Source: Bacillota bacterium
GTDB taxonomy: Bacteria; Bacillota; JADQBR01
Length of the DNA stretch: 32,233 bases
Assembly: GCA_016278515.1 (NCBI GenBank)
Contig: JADQBR010000058.1
Coordinates: 1-32,233 of the forward strand
Direction: 5' to 3'
Shown here: positions 1 through 7,393 of the stretch, in pieces
How the letters are laid out: the number at the start of each line of letters is the position of its first letter
Position numbering within the stretch: the first letter of the stretch is position 1
Translations under genes and position numbers: made by a program
Notes under the pieces: model-generated
Told to the model about the DNA's origin: nothing
The model's input: the letters and a program-made list of their open reading frames with translations, nothing else
The model's database searches: none

Positions 1-1
1 G

Positions 2-55
2 GCAGGAAGTCAGTTGGATGAAGAACTTGTAACAGCTTTTTTAAAAATAATCTAG
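2..55 (+). CDS. 3' end of an HD-GYP-like protein (partial)
   Basis: The first 17 codons in frame 2 are open from the window edge to a TAG at 53-55 and read AGSQLDEELVTAFLKII. Endings of the form 'GxQFDPxxVxAFLKI' are typical of the C-terminal helix of HD-GYP cyclic-di-GMP phosphodiesterase domains. Only this tail is inside the window, so the assignment rests on one short motif and is tentative. Confidence 0.4.
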   Translation, partial: AGSQLDEELVTAFLKII

Positions 56-121
56 TGTAATTTACTTATCAAGAAGCCACTGGGACGTTTTGTTTGCCAT
101 GTGCTTTAAACCTAGACATAC

Positions 122-157
122 AAAGAAAACACTCTTAATTTCGAGAGTGTTTTCTTT
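122..157 (-). terminator. Perfect 14-bp hairpin, intrinsic-terminator-like
   Basis: AAAGAAAACACTCT (122-135) pairs perfectly with AGAGTGTTTTCTTT (144-157) around an 8-nt loop. On the minus strand it lies directly after a sequence ending CCGGTCCTCGGCACCA, which looks like a tRNA 3' end, so it resembles the terminator of a former tRNA gene. The same arrangement recurs near 24.35, 30.43 and 31.35 kb. Confidence 0.55.
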
Positions 158-194
158 TGGTGCCGAGGACCGGGATTGGTCTGAAATGTATGTT
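158..194 (-). repeat. 37-bp tRNA-3'-end-like dispersed repeat, copy 1
   Basis: This segment is repeated almost exactly at 30460-30496. Read on the minus strand it ends CCGGTCCTCGGCACCA, which looks like a T-stem, acceptor strand and CCA. The T loop is collapsed (AATCCC between GACC and GGTC), so it cannot be a working tRNA. It is followed by a hairpin terminator at both sites. Confidence 0.5.
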
Positions 195-221
195 GGTATC
201 TCGACCTAAATAGTTTTCCTG

Positions 222-415
222 CAACTATGGTGGCTAAGGGGACAATTAATACTTTTGTTTCATTAGGAATATCAATTCCCACTCTATCCGCTAGACTTTA
301 GGTTCTTTACCTACTAATGCGGGATTTACCCCGCCTTTGGGATTCATGACCACCCTGCTGACCTTCTCTGTTTCTTCTTTATTAAGAAAATAGCTCCTTC
401 ATGATTGTGCACCAT
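222..415 (-). pseudogene. Remnant of an acylating aldehyde dehydrogenase (EutE/AdhE-like)
   Basis: Minus-strand frames pieced together read HNHEGAIFL, then EETEKVSRVVMNPKG and VNPALVGKEPKV, then LADRVGIDIPNETKVLIV. This order and spacing resemble the segment of CoA-acylating acetaldehyde dehydrogenases (EutE, AdhE N-terminal domain) with a 'LNPxIVGKSAxxIAxxAGxxVPxxTKVLI' pattern. At least two frameshifts, near 300 and 385, separate the pieces and no start or end survives. It is a decayed internal fragment. The family call is from memory of the motif and moderately uncertain. Confidence 0.45.
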
Positions 416-427
416 AAAGGAGAAACC

Positions 428-502
428 GACTGGAATAATCCTGTTAACTTCTGTGTGAATTCAGCTTAGCAGGATTAACATGAAAAAAGGTTTATGCCAG
501 TC
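428..502. repeat. 75-bp nested inverted repeat
   Basis: GACTGGAATAATCC (428-441) matches the reverse complement of GGTTTATGCCAGTC (489-502) at 12 of 14 positions. Inside it, AATCCTG (437-443) pairs with CAGGATT (470-476). The arms could fold one long imperfect hairpin. It sits between the aldehyde dehydrogenase remnant and the toxin gene. It may be a small mobile-element end or a weak terminator; there is no run of T. Confidence 0.4.
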
Positions 503-545
503 TTTTACAAAACCACATAATAAAGTATCTTAAATACTATCCAAG

Positions 546-926
546 CTATTTATCCATTTCTTCAATAAATGCTGATAACCTTTTTGCTGCCATTTCATAG
601 ACTTTATCTTTATTCCTAGGTCCTATTGCTATAATTTCCATTCGAACAATACTTTCTATTTCACGAGGTCTGTAAATGATACGCATACTTAAAGCTTTAG
701 GCTTAATTTTAGCAAAACCTGCTAATTTATTGTACAAAGGTTCTCCATGACCCTCAGGCTTTAATAATGGATTTTTCTTAGTTCCTTGTTTTAAAATTAA
801 TGCAACTATTAGTTTCCTTGTGCCCTCAGGATAGCTTTTGTAATCTGATAACGAATTCTTAGAAAATTTAACTTTAACATTATATTTCCCAAGTTCTTCA
901 TTTAAATCATCCTGTATCCCCATCAA
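546..926 (-). CDS. RelE/ParE-type toxin
   Basis: A 126-aa protein with the make-up of a RelE-superfamily mRNA interferase: an early lysine-rich segment, a central beta segment ALSMRIIYRPRE resembling the 'xxRixYrv' core strand of the family, and a C-terminal strand with IIAIGPRNKDKVYE, where the tail carrying basic and Tyr residues normally acts on RNA. Its start codon overlaps the stop of the upstream antitoxin gene by 4 bases, the usual translational coupling of type II toxin-antitoxin pairs. RelE toxins cut mRNA at the ribosome during stress and are neutralised by the cognate antitoxin. The length is slightly above the usual 85-100 aa. The exact subfamily cannot be assigned by eye. Confidence 0.6.
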   Translation of the reverse strand: MMGIQDDLNEELGKYNVKVKFSKNSLSDYKSYPEGTRKLIVALILKQGTKKNPLLKPEGHGEPLYNKLAGFAKIKPKALSMRIIYRPREIESIVRMEIIAIGPRNKDKVYEMAAKRLSAFIEEMDK

Positions 927-1324
927 TCTTCAACCTCAATTTTCTCAGCTAAATCTAAAATTTCATTTAAATCAAATTTTTCACCCTCCAATACTTGTGC
1001 CAAAGGTATATCTACAACATCATCTTTCCGTTCTAAAGCAATTTGATACATGTACTCATCAATAGACTCTTCTACTGCTTCTTTATATTTTAATAGGGAC
1101 TTAAAATACTCTAAATCTGCTATAACAGCTTTAGAAGGCTTATTTTTGTTTTGAACTACATAAACATGAGACGAAACCTTTCCAGAGAAGCTATCAAGAA
1201 TCTCTGATAGTTTTTTGCTTCGTGTCAGATCTGTTACACCTAAAATAGCTTCCTCTACAAACTCAAGCATATCAGAGGTTACAACAGGACGTTTTTTGCC
1301 CTTTTCAACCATGAGTATATCCAT
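923..1324 (-). CDS. Phd/YefM-like antitoxin
   Basis: A 133-aa protein first in the two-gene unit. Residues about 31-80 (VTDLTRSKKLSEIL, then VYVVQNKNKPSKAVIADLEYF) carry the Phd/YefM signature: a short helix, a strand with 'xNKPxAV', then 'xxYxxL'. The N-terminal ~30 residues extend beyond the usual domain, and the acidic C-terminus (AEKIEVED) suits toxin binding. A ribosome site (GAGGTG, then AAGGAG) precedes the first ATG; a second ATG 12 bases downstream is also possible. Antitoxins of this type bind their own promoter as a complex with the toxin, and a good sigma-A promoter lies at 1379-1407. Confidence 0.6.
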   Translation of the reverse strand: MDILMVEKGKKRPVVTSDMLEFVEEAILGVTDLTRSKKLSEILDSFSGKVSSHVYVVQNKNKPSKAVIADLEYFKSLLKYKEAVEESIDEYMYQIALERKDDVVDIPLAQVLEGEKFDLNEILDLAEKIEVED

Positions 1325-1378
1325 CTCCTTAACACCTCTCTTCTAATAATATATGCAAATTTTTTATTTTGTATACTT

Positions 1379-1407
1379 ATTTTATCATTTAAATGTGCTG
1401 TTTTCAA
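1379..1407 (-). promoter_or_regulatory. Sigma-A promoter of the toxin-antitoxin unit
   Basis: On the minus strand TTGAAA (1407-1402) and TAAAAT (1384-1379) are separated by exactly 17 bases, 55 bases before the antitoxin start. Just upstream of the -35, ATATG and CATAT form a short inverted repeat (1414-1425) that could be an autoregulatory operator. The promoter is supported by spacing and consensus, the operator only by symmetry. Confidence 0.55.
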
Positions 1408-1599
1408 CACATTATATGCACATATCGATAACAAATTCCATCTTTACGGGTTAAAAGTCATAAAGCCTGGCTGGCAATTTTTTAGCTGACTACTGAGATA
1501 TTTTTTTTCTGAGTTTCTTAAAATTATCTATTTTTAAAAGACTCAACTATATAATTGGGAAATGATATTTAGCTTTTCCATTACAAGTAAAATCTTTAT

Positions 1600-1734
1600 T
1601 TACCCGGTGGAAGACGTAGTCCGTATTCGGACTGGGGAACGGGGAGGAAACGGCAATATGGGGATTGCAAAGCTGTAATCTTGGTTGAGGGCAAGGGCGT
1701 TCTCAAGAGTGTGTGTACTCTTGAACGCTTTTTT
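1600..1734 (+). promoter_or_regulatory. Structured amt leader, candidate attenuator
   Basis: The leader holds hairpin AGTCCG-TATT-CGGACT (1618-1633), hairpin GCAAT-ATGGGG-ATTGC (1653-1668), an alternative stem between 1663-1669 and 1674-1680, and then a terminator. TTGAG (1685-1689) can pair with CTCAA (1702-1706), which would break the terminator stem, so an antiterminator is possible. The six-base loop ATGGGG has A at 1 and G at 4, the pattern known for RNA targets of ANTAR antiterminator proteins, which control nitrogen genes in some Firmicutes. It does not match any metabolite riboswitch consensus I recognise. ANTAR control is inference. Confidence 0.4.
1697..1734 (+). terminator. Intrinsic terminator in the amt leader
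   Basis: GCGTT plus AAGAGT on the left arm pairs with ACTCTTGAACGC on the right arm, with a small bulge and loop GTGTGT, followed by TTTTTT. It ends 33 bases before the amt start codon and lies inside the 5' leader, so it is best read as a regulated attenuator. Confidence 0.75.
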
Positions 1735-1766
1735 GCGTTCTAAACCATCTTAAGGAGGATTTGAAC

Positions 1767-3053
1767 ATGGATGTTTCTTTGCAGTCTTTAGCAAATGGGC
1801 TGGATACCATATGGGTGCTATTATGTGCTGCATTGGTATTTTTTATGGAAGCGGGGTTTGCAGCTTTAGAGGCAGGATTTGTCAGAAGCAAAAGCTCAAT
1901 TAATATAATTATGAAGGTTATTATGGATTGTACCGTAGGAATGCTTGGTTATTGGATAATAGGTTTTGCCATAATGTACGGCATTGATAAATTCGGGTTG
2001 ATTGGAACTAACGGTATAGCTGTACGAGGCACCTTGGATCATTTGGGTCTGAACATTCCTGTGGATGCTTTCTGGATTTTCCAGGCTGCCTTTGCCATAG
2101 CAGTGGCAACAATTGTCTCCGGCGCAGTAGCAGAACGAATGAAGTTCGGTCCATATATTATTTTTAGTTTCTTGGCAACAGCCCTTATTTACCCTGTAGC
2201 AGGGCACTGGATTTGGGGTGGAGGCTGGTTGGGCCAGTTAGGAATGAAAGATTTTGCCGGCTCCGCAGCGGTTCATGCAGTAGGAGGTTGGGCCTCCCTT
2301 GCCGCAGTTATGGTGCTGGAGCCGCGTCTTGGAAAATATGAAAAGGACGGTTCGGCGAATGTACTGCTGGCACACAATTTACCATTAGCTGCCTTAGGCG
2401 CATTTATACTTTGGTTCGGATGGTTTGGTTTTAACCCCGGAAGCTCCTTATCCGGCTTGGATTTAAATATAGCAAGAATAGCCGTTACTACTAATTTGGC
2501 GGCCGCCGCAGGGGGAACAGTAGGAACTTTATATACATTATGGAAATGGGGCAAGCCCGACCCCAGCATGACAATTAATGGGGCCTTGGCAGGACTAGTA
2601 GCAGTAACCGGCGGTACCGCATATGTGAGCCATGCCAGTGCAATTATTATCGGCTCCATTGCCGGAATACTGGTCGTCTGGGCCGTGGGCTTATTCGATA
2701 AAAAAGGGATTGATGACCCTGTGGGGGCCATTGCAGTGCACGGGGTGAACGGTACATTCGGCGCCGTTGCCGTTGGGCTTTTTGCCCAAGATGGCGGCCT
2801 CTTTACCGGTGGCGGCACCCATCTGTTATTGGTACAAATAATAGGAGTTCTGTCCGTATCCTTATGGGCATTTGGCAGCACCTATGTTATTTTTAAGCTG
2901 TTAAAAGCAGCAGTTGGCATTAGAGTTACTGCAGAGGAAGAAATTGAAGGGATGGATGTAGTAGAACACGGTATAGCAGCCTATAATAACCCTAGGCCCA
3001 CCCAAGATGGTGTTGGCCAGGCATATATCAAATCCGACCTGGTAGCAGAATAG
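1767..3053 (+). CDS. amt: Ammonium transporter (Amt/Rh family)
   Basis: About 428 aa with the 11-helix Amt layout. Recognisable family segments include LCAALVFFMEAGFAALEAGF in helix 1 with a conserved Glu-Ala-Gly pattern, the twin-His region with SAAVHAVGGWASL (first pore His), GALAGLVAVT, and the second conserved AVHGVNGTFGAVAVGLFA. AAGGAGG at 1752-1758 is 8 bases before the ATG at 1767; an upstream in-frame TTG at 1761 is too close to it. Amt conducts ammonium/ammonia across the plasma membrane, usually under nitrogen control with a GlnK partner, but no glnK gene follows here. The 5' attenuator and a 3' terminator make it a single-gene transcription unit. Confidence 0.95.
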   Translation: MDVSLQSLANGLDTIWVLLCAALVFFMEAGFAALEAGFVRSKSSINIIMKVIMDCTVGMLGYWIIGFAIMYGIDKFGLIGTNGIAVRGTLDHLGLNIPVDAFWIFQAAFAIAVATIVSGAVAERMKFGPYIIFSFLATALIYPVAGHWIWGGGWLGQLGMKDFAGSAAVHAVGGWASLAAVMVLEPRLGKYEKDGSANVLLAHNLPLAALGAFILWFGWFGFNPGSSLSGLDLNIARIAVTTNLAAAAGGTVGTLYTLWKWGKPDPSMTINGALAGLVAVTGGTAYVSHASAIIIGSIAGILVVWAVGLFDKKGIDDPVGAIAVHGVNGTFGAVAVGLFAQDGGLFTGGGTHLLLVQIIGVLSVSLWAFGSTYVIFKLLKAAVGIRVTAEEEIEGMDVVEHGIAAYNNPRPTQDGVGQAYIKSDLVAE

Positions 3054-3088
3054 CCCTTGATATAGCACAAGATCACAGGATAACGTTA

Positions 3089-3123
3089 AGAAGCGCTCTC
3101 TGAATAACGTAAAGAGTGCTTCT
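3089..3123 (+). terminator. Terminator downstream of amt
   Basis: AGAAGCGCTCT (3089-3099) pairs with AGAGTGCTTCT (3113-3123), with one G-U pair, followed by CTTTG. The poor T run makes it a modest terminator, but its place 36 bases after the amt stop fits. Confidence 0.55.
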
Positions 3124-3415
3124 CTTTGTGCGCCATATTACTAAAACAAAACCCTTTCTCTTTATTTTAACAAGAACGGGCGCTCTTTTGCCGAAGACTG
3201 GGATAATCTATTTGGATGAATTTCCCTTATACTTAAAATTAACTTATATACACGATATCACTAGCGTTGCATAAACAAAAACCAAATTTGTCAACCTTAA
3301 CAACAGCAGAAAAACTGCAGAAGACCACCGAAAAAGCCTGATTTAATAAGAAAAAACCCTTATAATAGAGATATAGGGTAGTCCTTGTCCGAATCTCTAA
3401 ATAAGGGAGATAATT
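3124..3415. other. Intergenic stretch, no gene seen
   Basis: AT-rich sequence between the amt terminator and the transposase remnant. I see no reading frame with family resemblance. Around 3178-3205 there is a faint match (gctcttttgccgaagactgg) to the terminator/tRNA-like repeat at 145-175, too weak to call a copy. Confidence 0.3.
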
Positions 3416-3703
3416 ATGCAAGGCAAGGATACCAAAATATCCACATTCTATCAACTGTTCAAACCCATCTTAAATGGGCAGTTTTTCAAGCAAATAAAAG
3501 ATTTAGGGGTTGATAAGTACGTAAAAAAGCTTTTTGCGTCACAATTGATCATTTTTATGATTTATGCACAACTTGAACAACTGAAAAGTTTTCGGGCTAT
3601 CATTAATAGTCTTAATAACCAAGATTTCAGCCAAGCTAAGTATAACGATGGATATTTACCGTATTCGTCTATTATACGAACGAATTATCTTCATTTACAT
3701 TAG
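3416..3703 (+). pseudogene. IS4-family transposase, N-terminal fragment
   Basis: The 95-aa reading frame begins with TFYQLFKPILNGQFFKQIKD, continues DKYVKKLFASQLIIFMIYAQLEQLKSFRAIINSLNN and then ends. This is the layout of the DUF4372 domain at the N-terminus of many IS4-type transposases (about 400 aa in full), in which a conserved 'xxSLRxI' follows a hydrophobic helix. The DDE catalytic domain is entirely missing and the reading frame turns into unrelated sequence after about residue 75, so this is a dead remnant. A ribosome-site-like AAGGGAG precedes the ATG. Confidence 0.6.
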
Positions 3704-3733
3704 TCTGACGTTCCCGCGTCTCAGAAATAGAAT

Positions 3734-3765
3734 AAACCCCCTCTGCACATTTTCCGAGGGGGTTT
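3734..3765 (-). terminator. Terminator of the liv-hut operon
   Basis: AAACCCCCTC (3734-3743) and GAGGGGGTTT (3756-3765) form a perfect 10-bp stem with a 12-nt loop, 17 bases beyond the fchA stop codon. It is the only strong terminator downstream of the eleven-gene minus-strand operon. Confidence 0.75.
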
Positions 3766-3782
3766 AAGGACAGACGTCTAAA

Positions 3783-4409
3783 TTAACCGATTTTTTCATT
3801 AACCTTGTTCAGCAGCCTTTTTTCCAGGTGGCTCAAACGATCCATCATTTCTTGTAATTCAGTATTTAACTTCTTTTTCTGTTCTTCATCCTTTATAGAA
3901 CCTAAGTTTATCCTGACATTCATAGCGGCACCCCTCGCACCGGCAGCCGCCATTAACACTGATACACCTGCATCACTCACTGCATTGGGATTGCCCCAAT
4001 CAATTATAACCTCACTGGTCTGCATTATCCGGAGGCAATTATTGACCACCTGCAAAGGTAGTTGCGCGGCACCAATAAATGCCTGTTGAATAGCTGAAGA
4101 CCGCTTCTGTCTCTCCATTTCTGTCTCTTTGGGTAGCTTAAATGCTACCATTACTTTATTAAAAGCTTCAGTATCCTCATCCACTAGTTCAAGTAATTTC
4201 TCCCTCAATCCTTCTGCATCCTCCAAGGCCTTTTGCACCTCGGCTTCGTACTGGCGAAACTTCTCTTTACCTACAGTTAGGTTGCCTACCATAGCCACCA
4301 ACGCTGCTGCTAATGAACCAGCCAGGGCGGACACGCTACCGCCGCCCGGCGCCGGTGAATCGGAGGCTAGTTCCATTGAAAAATTCTCAACGGTTTTCTT
4401 TATTAACAT
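3783..4409 (-). CDS. fchA: Formiminotetrahydrofolate cyclodeaminase / methenyl-THF cyclohydrolase
   Basis: 208 aa, the usual length of stand-alone FchA proteins and equal to the cyclodeaminase half of mammalian FTCD. The signature SDSPAPGGGSVSALAGSL (residues about 17-34) is the conserved glycine-rich folate site. It should take 5-formimino-THF, made by the product of ftcD two genes upstream, to 5,10-methenyl-THF plus ammonia, and may also hydrolyse methenyl-THF. It is the last gene of the hut operon, 30 bases after the long urocanase. GGAGGGG lies 6 bases before the ATG. Its presence means the one-carbon unit of histidine/urocanate is kept in the folate pool. Confidence 0.9.
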   Translation of the reverse strand: MLIKKTVENFSMELASDSPAPGGGSVSALAGSLAAALVAMVGNLTVGKEKFRQYEAEVQKALEDAEGLREKLLELVDEDTEAFNKVMVAFKLPKETEMERQKRSSAIQQAFIGAAQLPLQVVNNCLRIMQTSEVIIDWGNPNAVSDAGVSVLMAAAGARGAAMNVRINLGSIKDEEQKKKLNTELQEMMDRLSHLEKRLLNKVNEKIG

Positions 4410-4439
4410 TTTTATCCCCTCCGTTTTCCTGTCATCACT

Positions 4440-6470
4440 TTATTTTATATTCATCGCTTTTTTGACGGTATCTTTAATCATATCTTCTTTAGGAATGAAA
4501 GGGATAGTAATATGGTCGTTTCCCTGGTTCATCCGGTTGTATTCTATACACGTGGAAACAGAGTTATCATTTCTGGCCCAAGCCCGTCTAGCCACCCCTC
4601 CCATAACATCCCAGGGTATGGCTGACTTGATTACAGTATCTATCCTCTGGCTGCCATCCAGGACCAAACCAAAACCGCCGTTAATTGCCTTGCCAATGCC
4701 CACGCCCCCACCGTTATGTAGGGCAATTAGGCTCATACCCCTGGCGGCGTTACCTGCAAAACACTGGGTAGCCATGTCAGCAGTAATATTGCTGCCATCT
4801 TTAATGTTAGCTGTTTCCCTAAAAGGCGAATCAGTACCGCCAGTATCGTGGTGGTCACGACCAATCATAACCGGACCGATTTCGCCTTTTCTAATCATTT
4901 CGTTAAACTTCAGAGCAATGTCTCTCCTTCCTAAGGCATCCTGGTATAGAATACGGGCCTGGGTACCAACAACCAATCGGTTCATTTGGGCATCTCTTAA
5001 CCAAATGTAATTATCCCTGTCCTGGTACCTTCTATTAGGATCAATACATTCCATGGCTAGACGGTCAGTCTTTATAAGGTCTTCTTCCTTGCCGCTTAAG
5101 CATACCCAGCGGAACGGGCCATAACCAAAGTCAAACAATTCCGGGCCCATTATATCTTCTACGTAAGATGGGAAGACAAAACCGTCCGTATCGTCGCTTC
5201 CATTTTTGGCAATTTCCTTAACCCCGGCGTCAAACACTGCTTTGAGAAAAGAATTGCCATAATCAAAGAAGTAGGTTCCCCGTTCCACCAGTTGCTTGAT
5301 CAGTTCGTAATGATGACTTATTGTCTGGTCAACCAATTCTTTATATTTCTTCCTATCCTTAACCAGCAGTTCCGTCCTCTCTTCAAAGGTCATACCCTGA
5401 GGGCAGTAGCCACCGTCATAGACAGCATGGCAGGAAGTCTGGTCTGACAGCAGATCCACCTTAACGTTGTTCTCCACCAAATACTCCAACAGATCAACTA
5501 CGTTTCCATGGTATGCAATGGAAATGGGTTCCTTTTTGTGTTGATACTTCTGAGCAATTTTAACTGCCTCTCCTAGATCTACGGCAACTTTACTTACCCA
5601 TCCCTGGTCATACCTAGTCTTAATACGAGATTCATCAACTTCGGCAATAATTCCAACTCCGCCGGTAATTTCAACAGCTTTTGACTGAGCACCACTCATC
5701 CCGCCTAAACCGGATGATACAAACAGCCGACCTCTCAAATCCTCGTCTTGATCAATTCCTAACTTTGACCGGCCTGCAATTAATAGGGTATTATAAGTTC
5801 CGTGGACAATACCCTGGGGCCCAATATACATCCAACCTCCAGCAGTCATCTGGCCGTAATTTGACACTCCCATTTGCATAGCACGATGCCAATCTTCCTG
5901 GTTGTCATAGAGACCCACCAGCAATCCATTAGTGATTATTACTCTTGGGGCTTCTGGACGGGATTTAAATAAACCCAATGGGTGTCCTGATTCTATTACC
6001 AGTGTCTGGTCTTGAGTCATTACCTCCAGATATTTCTTAATAAGACGATACTGCATCCAATTTTGGCAGACCTGCCCAGTTTCCCCGTAGGTTACCAATT
6101 CATACGGGTAAAGAGCTACGTCAAAGTCCAGATTGTTATCAATCATTACCTGAAATGCCTTGGCTTCAATGCAGTTTCCCTTGTAGTGGTCAATAGGCTT
6201 ACCGTAAATGCGTTCATTTGGCCGGAAACGATAGCCGTAAATCCTACCCCTTGTTACCAATTCCTCCATAAATTCCGGTGCTAACTGTTCGTGTAATTGT
6301 TCAGGCACATAACGCAATGCGTTTTTAAGAGCTATTTCCGCCTGTTCTTGGGTCAAGGTAAAGCCCCGGCCGAGAGCCCTGCGGATCCCAGGGACGAACT
6401 TGGGATATTCCGGCAGTTCACTGTCGAGTTTTATAATCATTGCATCCGCTATAACATTGTTGTTTACCAC
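4440..6470 (-). CDS. hutU: Urocanate hydratase, long (eukaryote-like) form
   Basis: About 676 aa, some 120 longer than classical bacterial urocanase and the same size class as the animal enzyme (UROC1). It holds the urocanase core: SNYGQMTAGGWMYIGPQGI, the NAD-site stretch SSGLGGMSGAQSKA near residue 255, FDYGNSF, YGPFRWVCLSG, RDHHDTGGTDSPFRET and HNGGGVGIGKAINGG near residue 595. Where classical urocanase has ARVCWL (the Pseudomonas Cys410 region), this protein has ARILYQ, so that Cys is Leu. Extra sequence is mainly N-terminal and C-terminal. It should hydrate urocanate to imidazolone propionate using tightly bound NAD+. The GTG at 6470 has AGAGGAG 8 bases upstream; the GTG at 6479 is too close. 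It lies between ftcD and fchA. Confidence 0.9.
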   Translation of the reverse strand: MVNNNVIADAMIIKLDSELPEYPKFVPGIRRALGRGFTLTQEQAEIALKNALRYVPEQLHEQLAPEFMEELVTRGRIYGYRFRPNERIYGKPIDHYKGNCIEAKAFQVMIDNNLDFDVALYPYELVTYGETGQVCQNWMQYRLIKKYLEVMTQDQTLVIESGHPLGLFKSRPEAPRVIITNGLLVGLYDNQEDWHRAMQMGVSNYGQMTAGGWMYIGPQGIVHGTYNTLLIAGRSKLGIDQDEDLRGRLFVSSGLGGMSGAQSKAVEITGGVGIIAEVDESRIKTRYDQGWVSKVAVDLGEAVKIAQKYQHKKEPISIAYHGNVVDLLEYLVENNVKVDLLSDQTSCHAVYDGGYCPQGMTFEERTELLVKDRKKYKELVDQTISHHYELIKQLVERGTYFFDYGNSFLKAVFDAGVKEIAKNGSDDTDGFVFPSYVEDIMGPELFDFGYGPFRWVCLSGKEEDLIKTDRLAMECIDPNRRYQDRDNYIWLRDAQMNRLVVGTQARILYQDALGRRDIALKFNEMIRKGEIGPVMIGRDHHDTGGTDSPFRETANIKDGSNITADMATQCFAGNAARGMSLIALHNGGGVGIGKAINGGFGLVLDGSQRIDTVIKSAIPWDVMGGVARRAWARNDNSVSTCIEYNRMNQGNDHITIPFIPKEDMIKDTVKKAMNIK

Positions 6471-6502
6471 GCTTATCACTCCTCTGTCCCTTTCTAGTTA
6501 TC

Positions 6503-7393
6503 CTATAGCCTTTTTTCCAGCACTTGATTTTTATTAAAATTCTCTAAGCGCAGGTAATACTCAGCAACATCTATTAATGCATCCACCGGGGTAAGTCCCA
6601 CTATCTCACTTCCGATAATATTCACACCATAACGGGCGGCCTCAGCTTTAACCACTTCGAACACCCTGTAAAGGGGCGCTGTCTTATAATTGCACATATT
6701 TATAGTTACCTGGGCAATGTCCCTATCCTTAATGATAATCCCCAAGGCTTTCACCTCACGGAAACCGCCGCTGCTGCCTCTGATACCTTTAGCTATATTT
6801 TTGGCGATTTCCAGATTGGCTGTATCCAGATTAATATTGTAGGCAATTAAAGGAGGCCTTGCACCCACGGCTGTAATACCTGCTGTAGAATGTAGTTCTG
6901 CCCTGCCATAATCAGGCTGACGTTCCTCTTTCTTGATTTCTTTTTTCAAACCTTCGTATTGGCCCTTTCTGACGCTGGCTAGATTTTTTCGCTCCGGCCG
7001 GGTAGCCGCTTCTTCATAAAGGTAAACAGGAATGCCCAGTCCTTCGTATAGCTCTTGTCCAAGTTCTTTTGCCAAATCCACGCATTCTTCCATGGCAACC
7101 TCGGCAATGGGTATAAAAGGAATAACATCAGTAGCGCCCATACGAGGGTGTTCTCCCTGATGCTCTTCCATATTAATAAGTTTAGCCGCCGTCTCAGCTG
7201 CTTTAAAAGCTGCTTTTTTTGCCGCCTGAGGTTCACCAACGAAAGTTACCACTGAGCGGTTATGACTTCTATCACTCTGACAATCTAAAAATATTACCCC
7301 TGGTACTGATTTAACAGCCTCCACTATTTCATCTATTACAGCCTGTCTTCTTCCTTCACTAAAATTCGGTACGCACTGCACCAGTTTTGGCAT
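6503..7393 (-). CDS. ftcD: Glutamate formimidoyltransferase
   Basis: 296 aa from the ATG at 7393, which has GGGGGGAAG upstream; an upstream in-frame ATG at 7414 lies inside hutI without a site. The N-terminal MPKLVQCVPNFSEGRR is the family hallmark, and EHPRMGATDVIPFIPI carries the conserved substrate-site region. This is the single-function formiminotransferase (about 300 aa) without a fused cyclodeaminase; that activity is supplied by fchA. It moves the formimino group of N-formimino-L-glutamate to tetrahydrofolate, freeing glutamate. Its start overlaps the hutI 3' end by 35 bases, implying coupled translation. Confidence 0.93.
   Translation of the reverse strand: MPKLVQCVPNFSEGRRQAVIDEIVEAVKSVPGVIFLDCQSDRSHNRSVVTFVGEPQAAKKAAFKAAETAAKLINMEEHQGEHPRMGATDVIPFIPIAEVAMEECVDLAKELGQELYEGLGIPVYLYEEAATRPERKNLASVRKGQYEGLKKEIKKEERQPDYGRAELHSTAGITAVGARPPLIAYNINLDTANLEIAKNIAKGIRGSSGGFREVKALGIIIKDRDIAQVTINMCNYKTAPLYRVFEVVKAEAARYGVNIIGSEIVGLTPVDALIDVAEYYLRLENFNKNQVLEKRL

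Noticed and set aside
2273-2881. Minus-strand reading frame of 202 codons inside amt
   Set aside because: Shadow of the ammonium transporter; no start site and a low-complexity Pro/Thr/Ala composition.
4129-5010. Long plus-strand reading frame (293 codons) across fchA and the long hutU
   Set aside because: It is antisense to two clear enzyme genes, its protein has no family resemblance, and its length follows from codon bias of the genes on the other strand.
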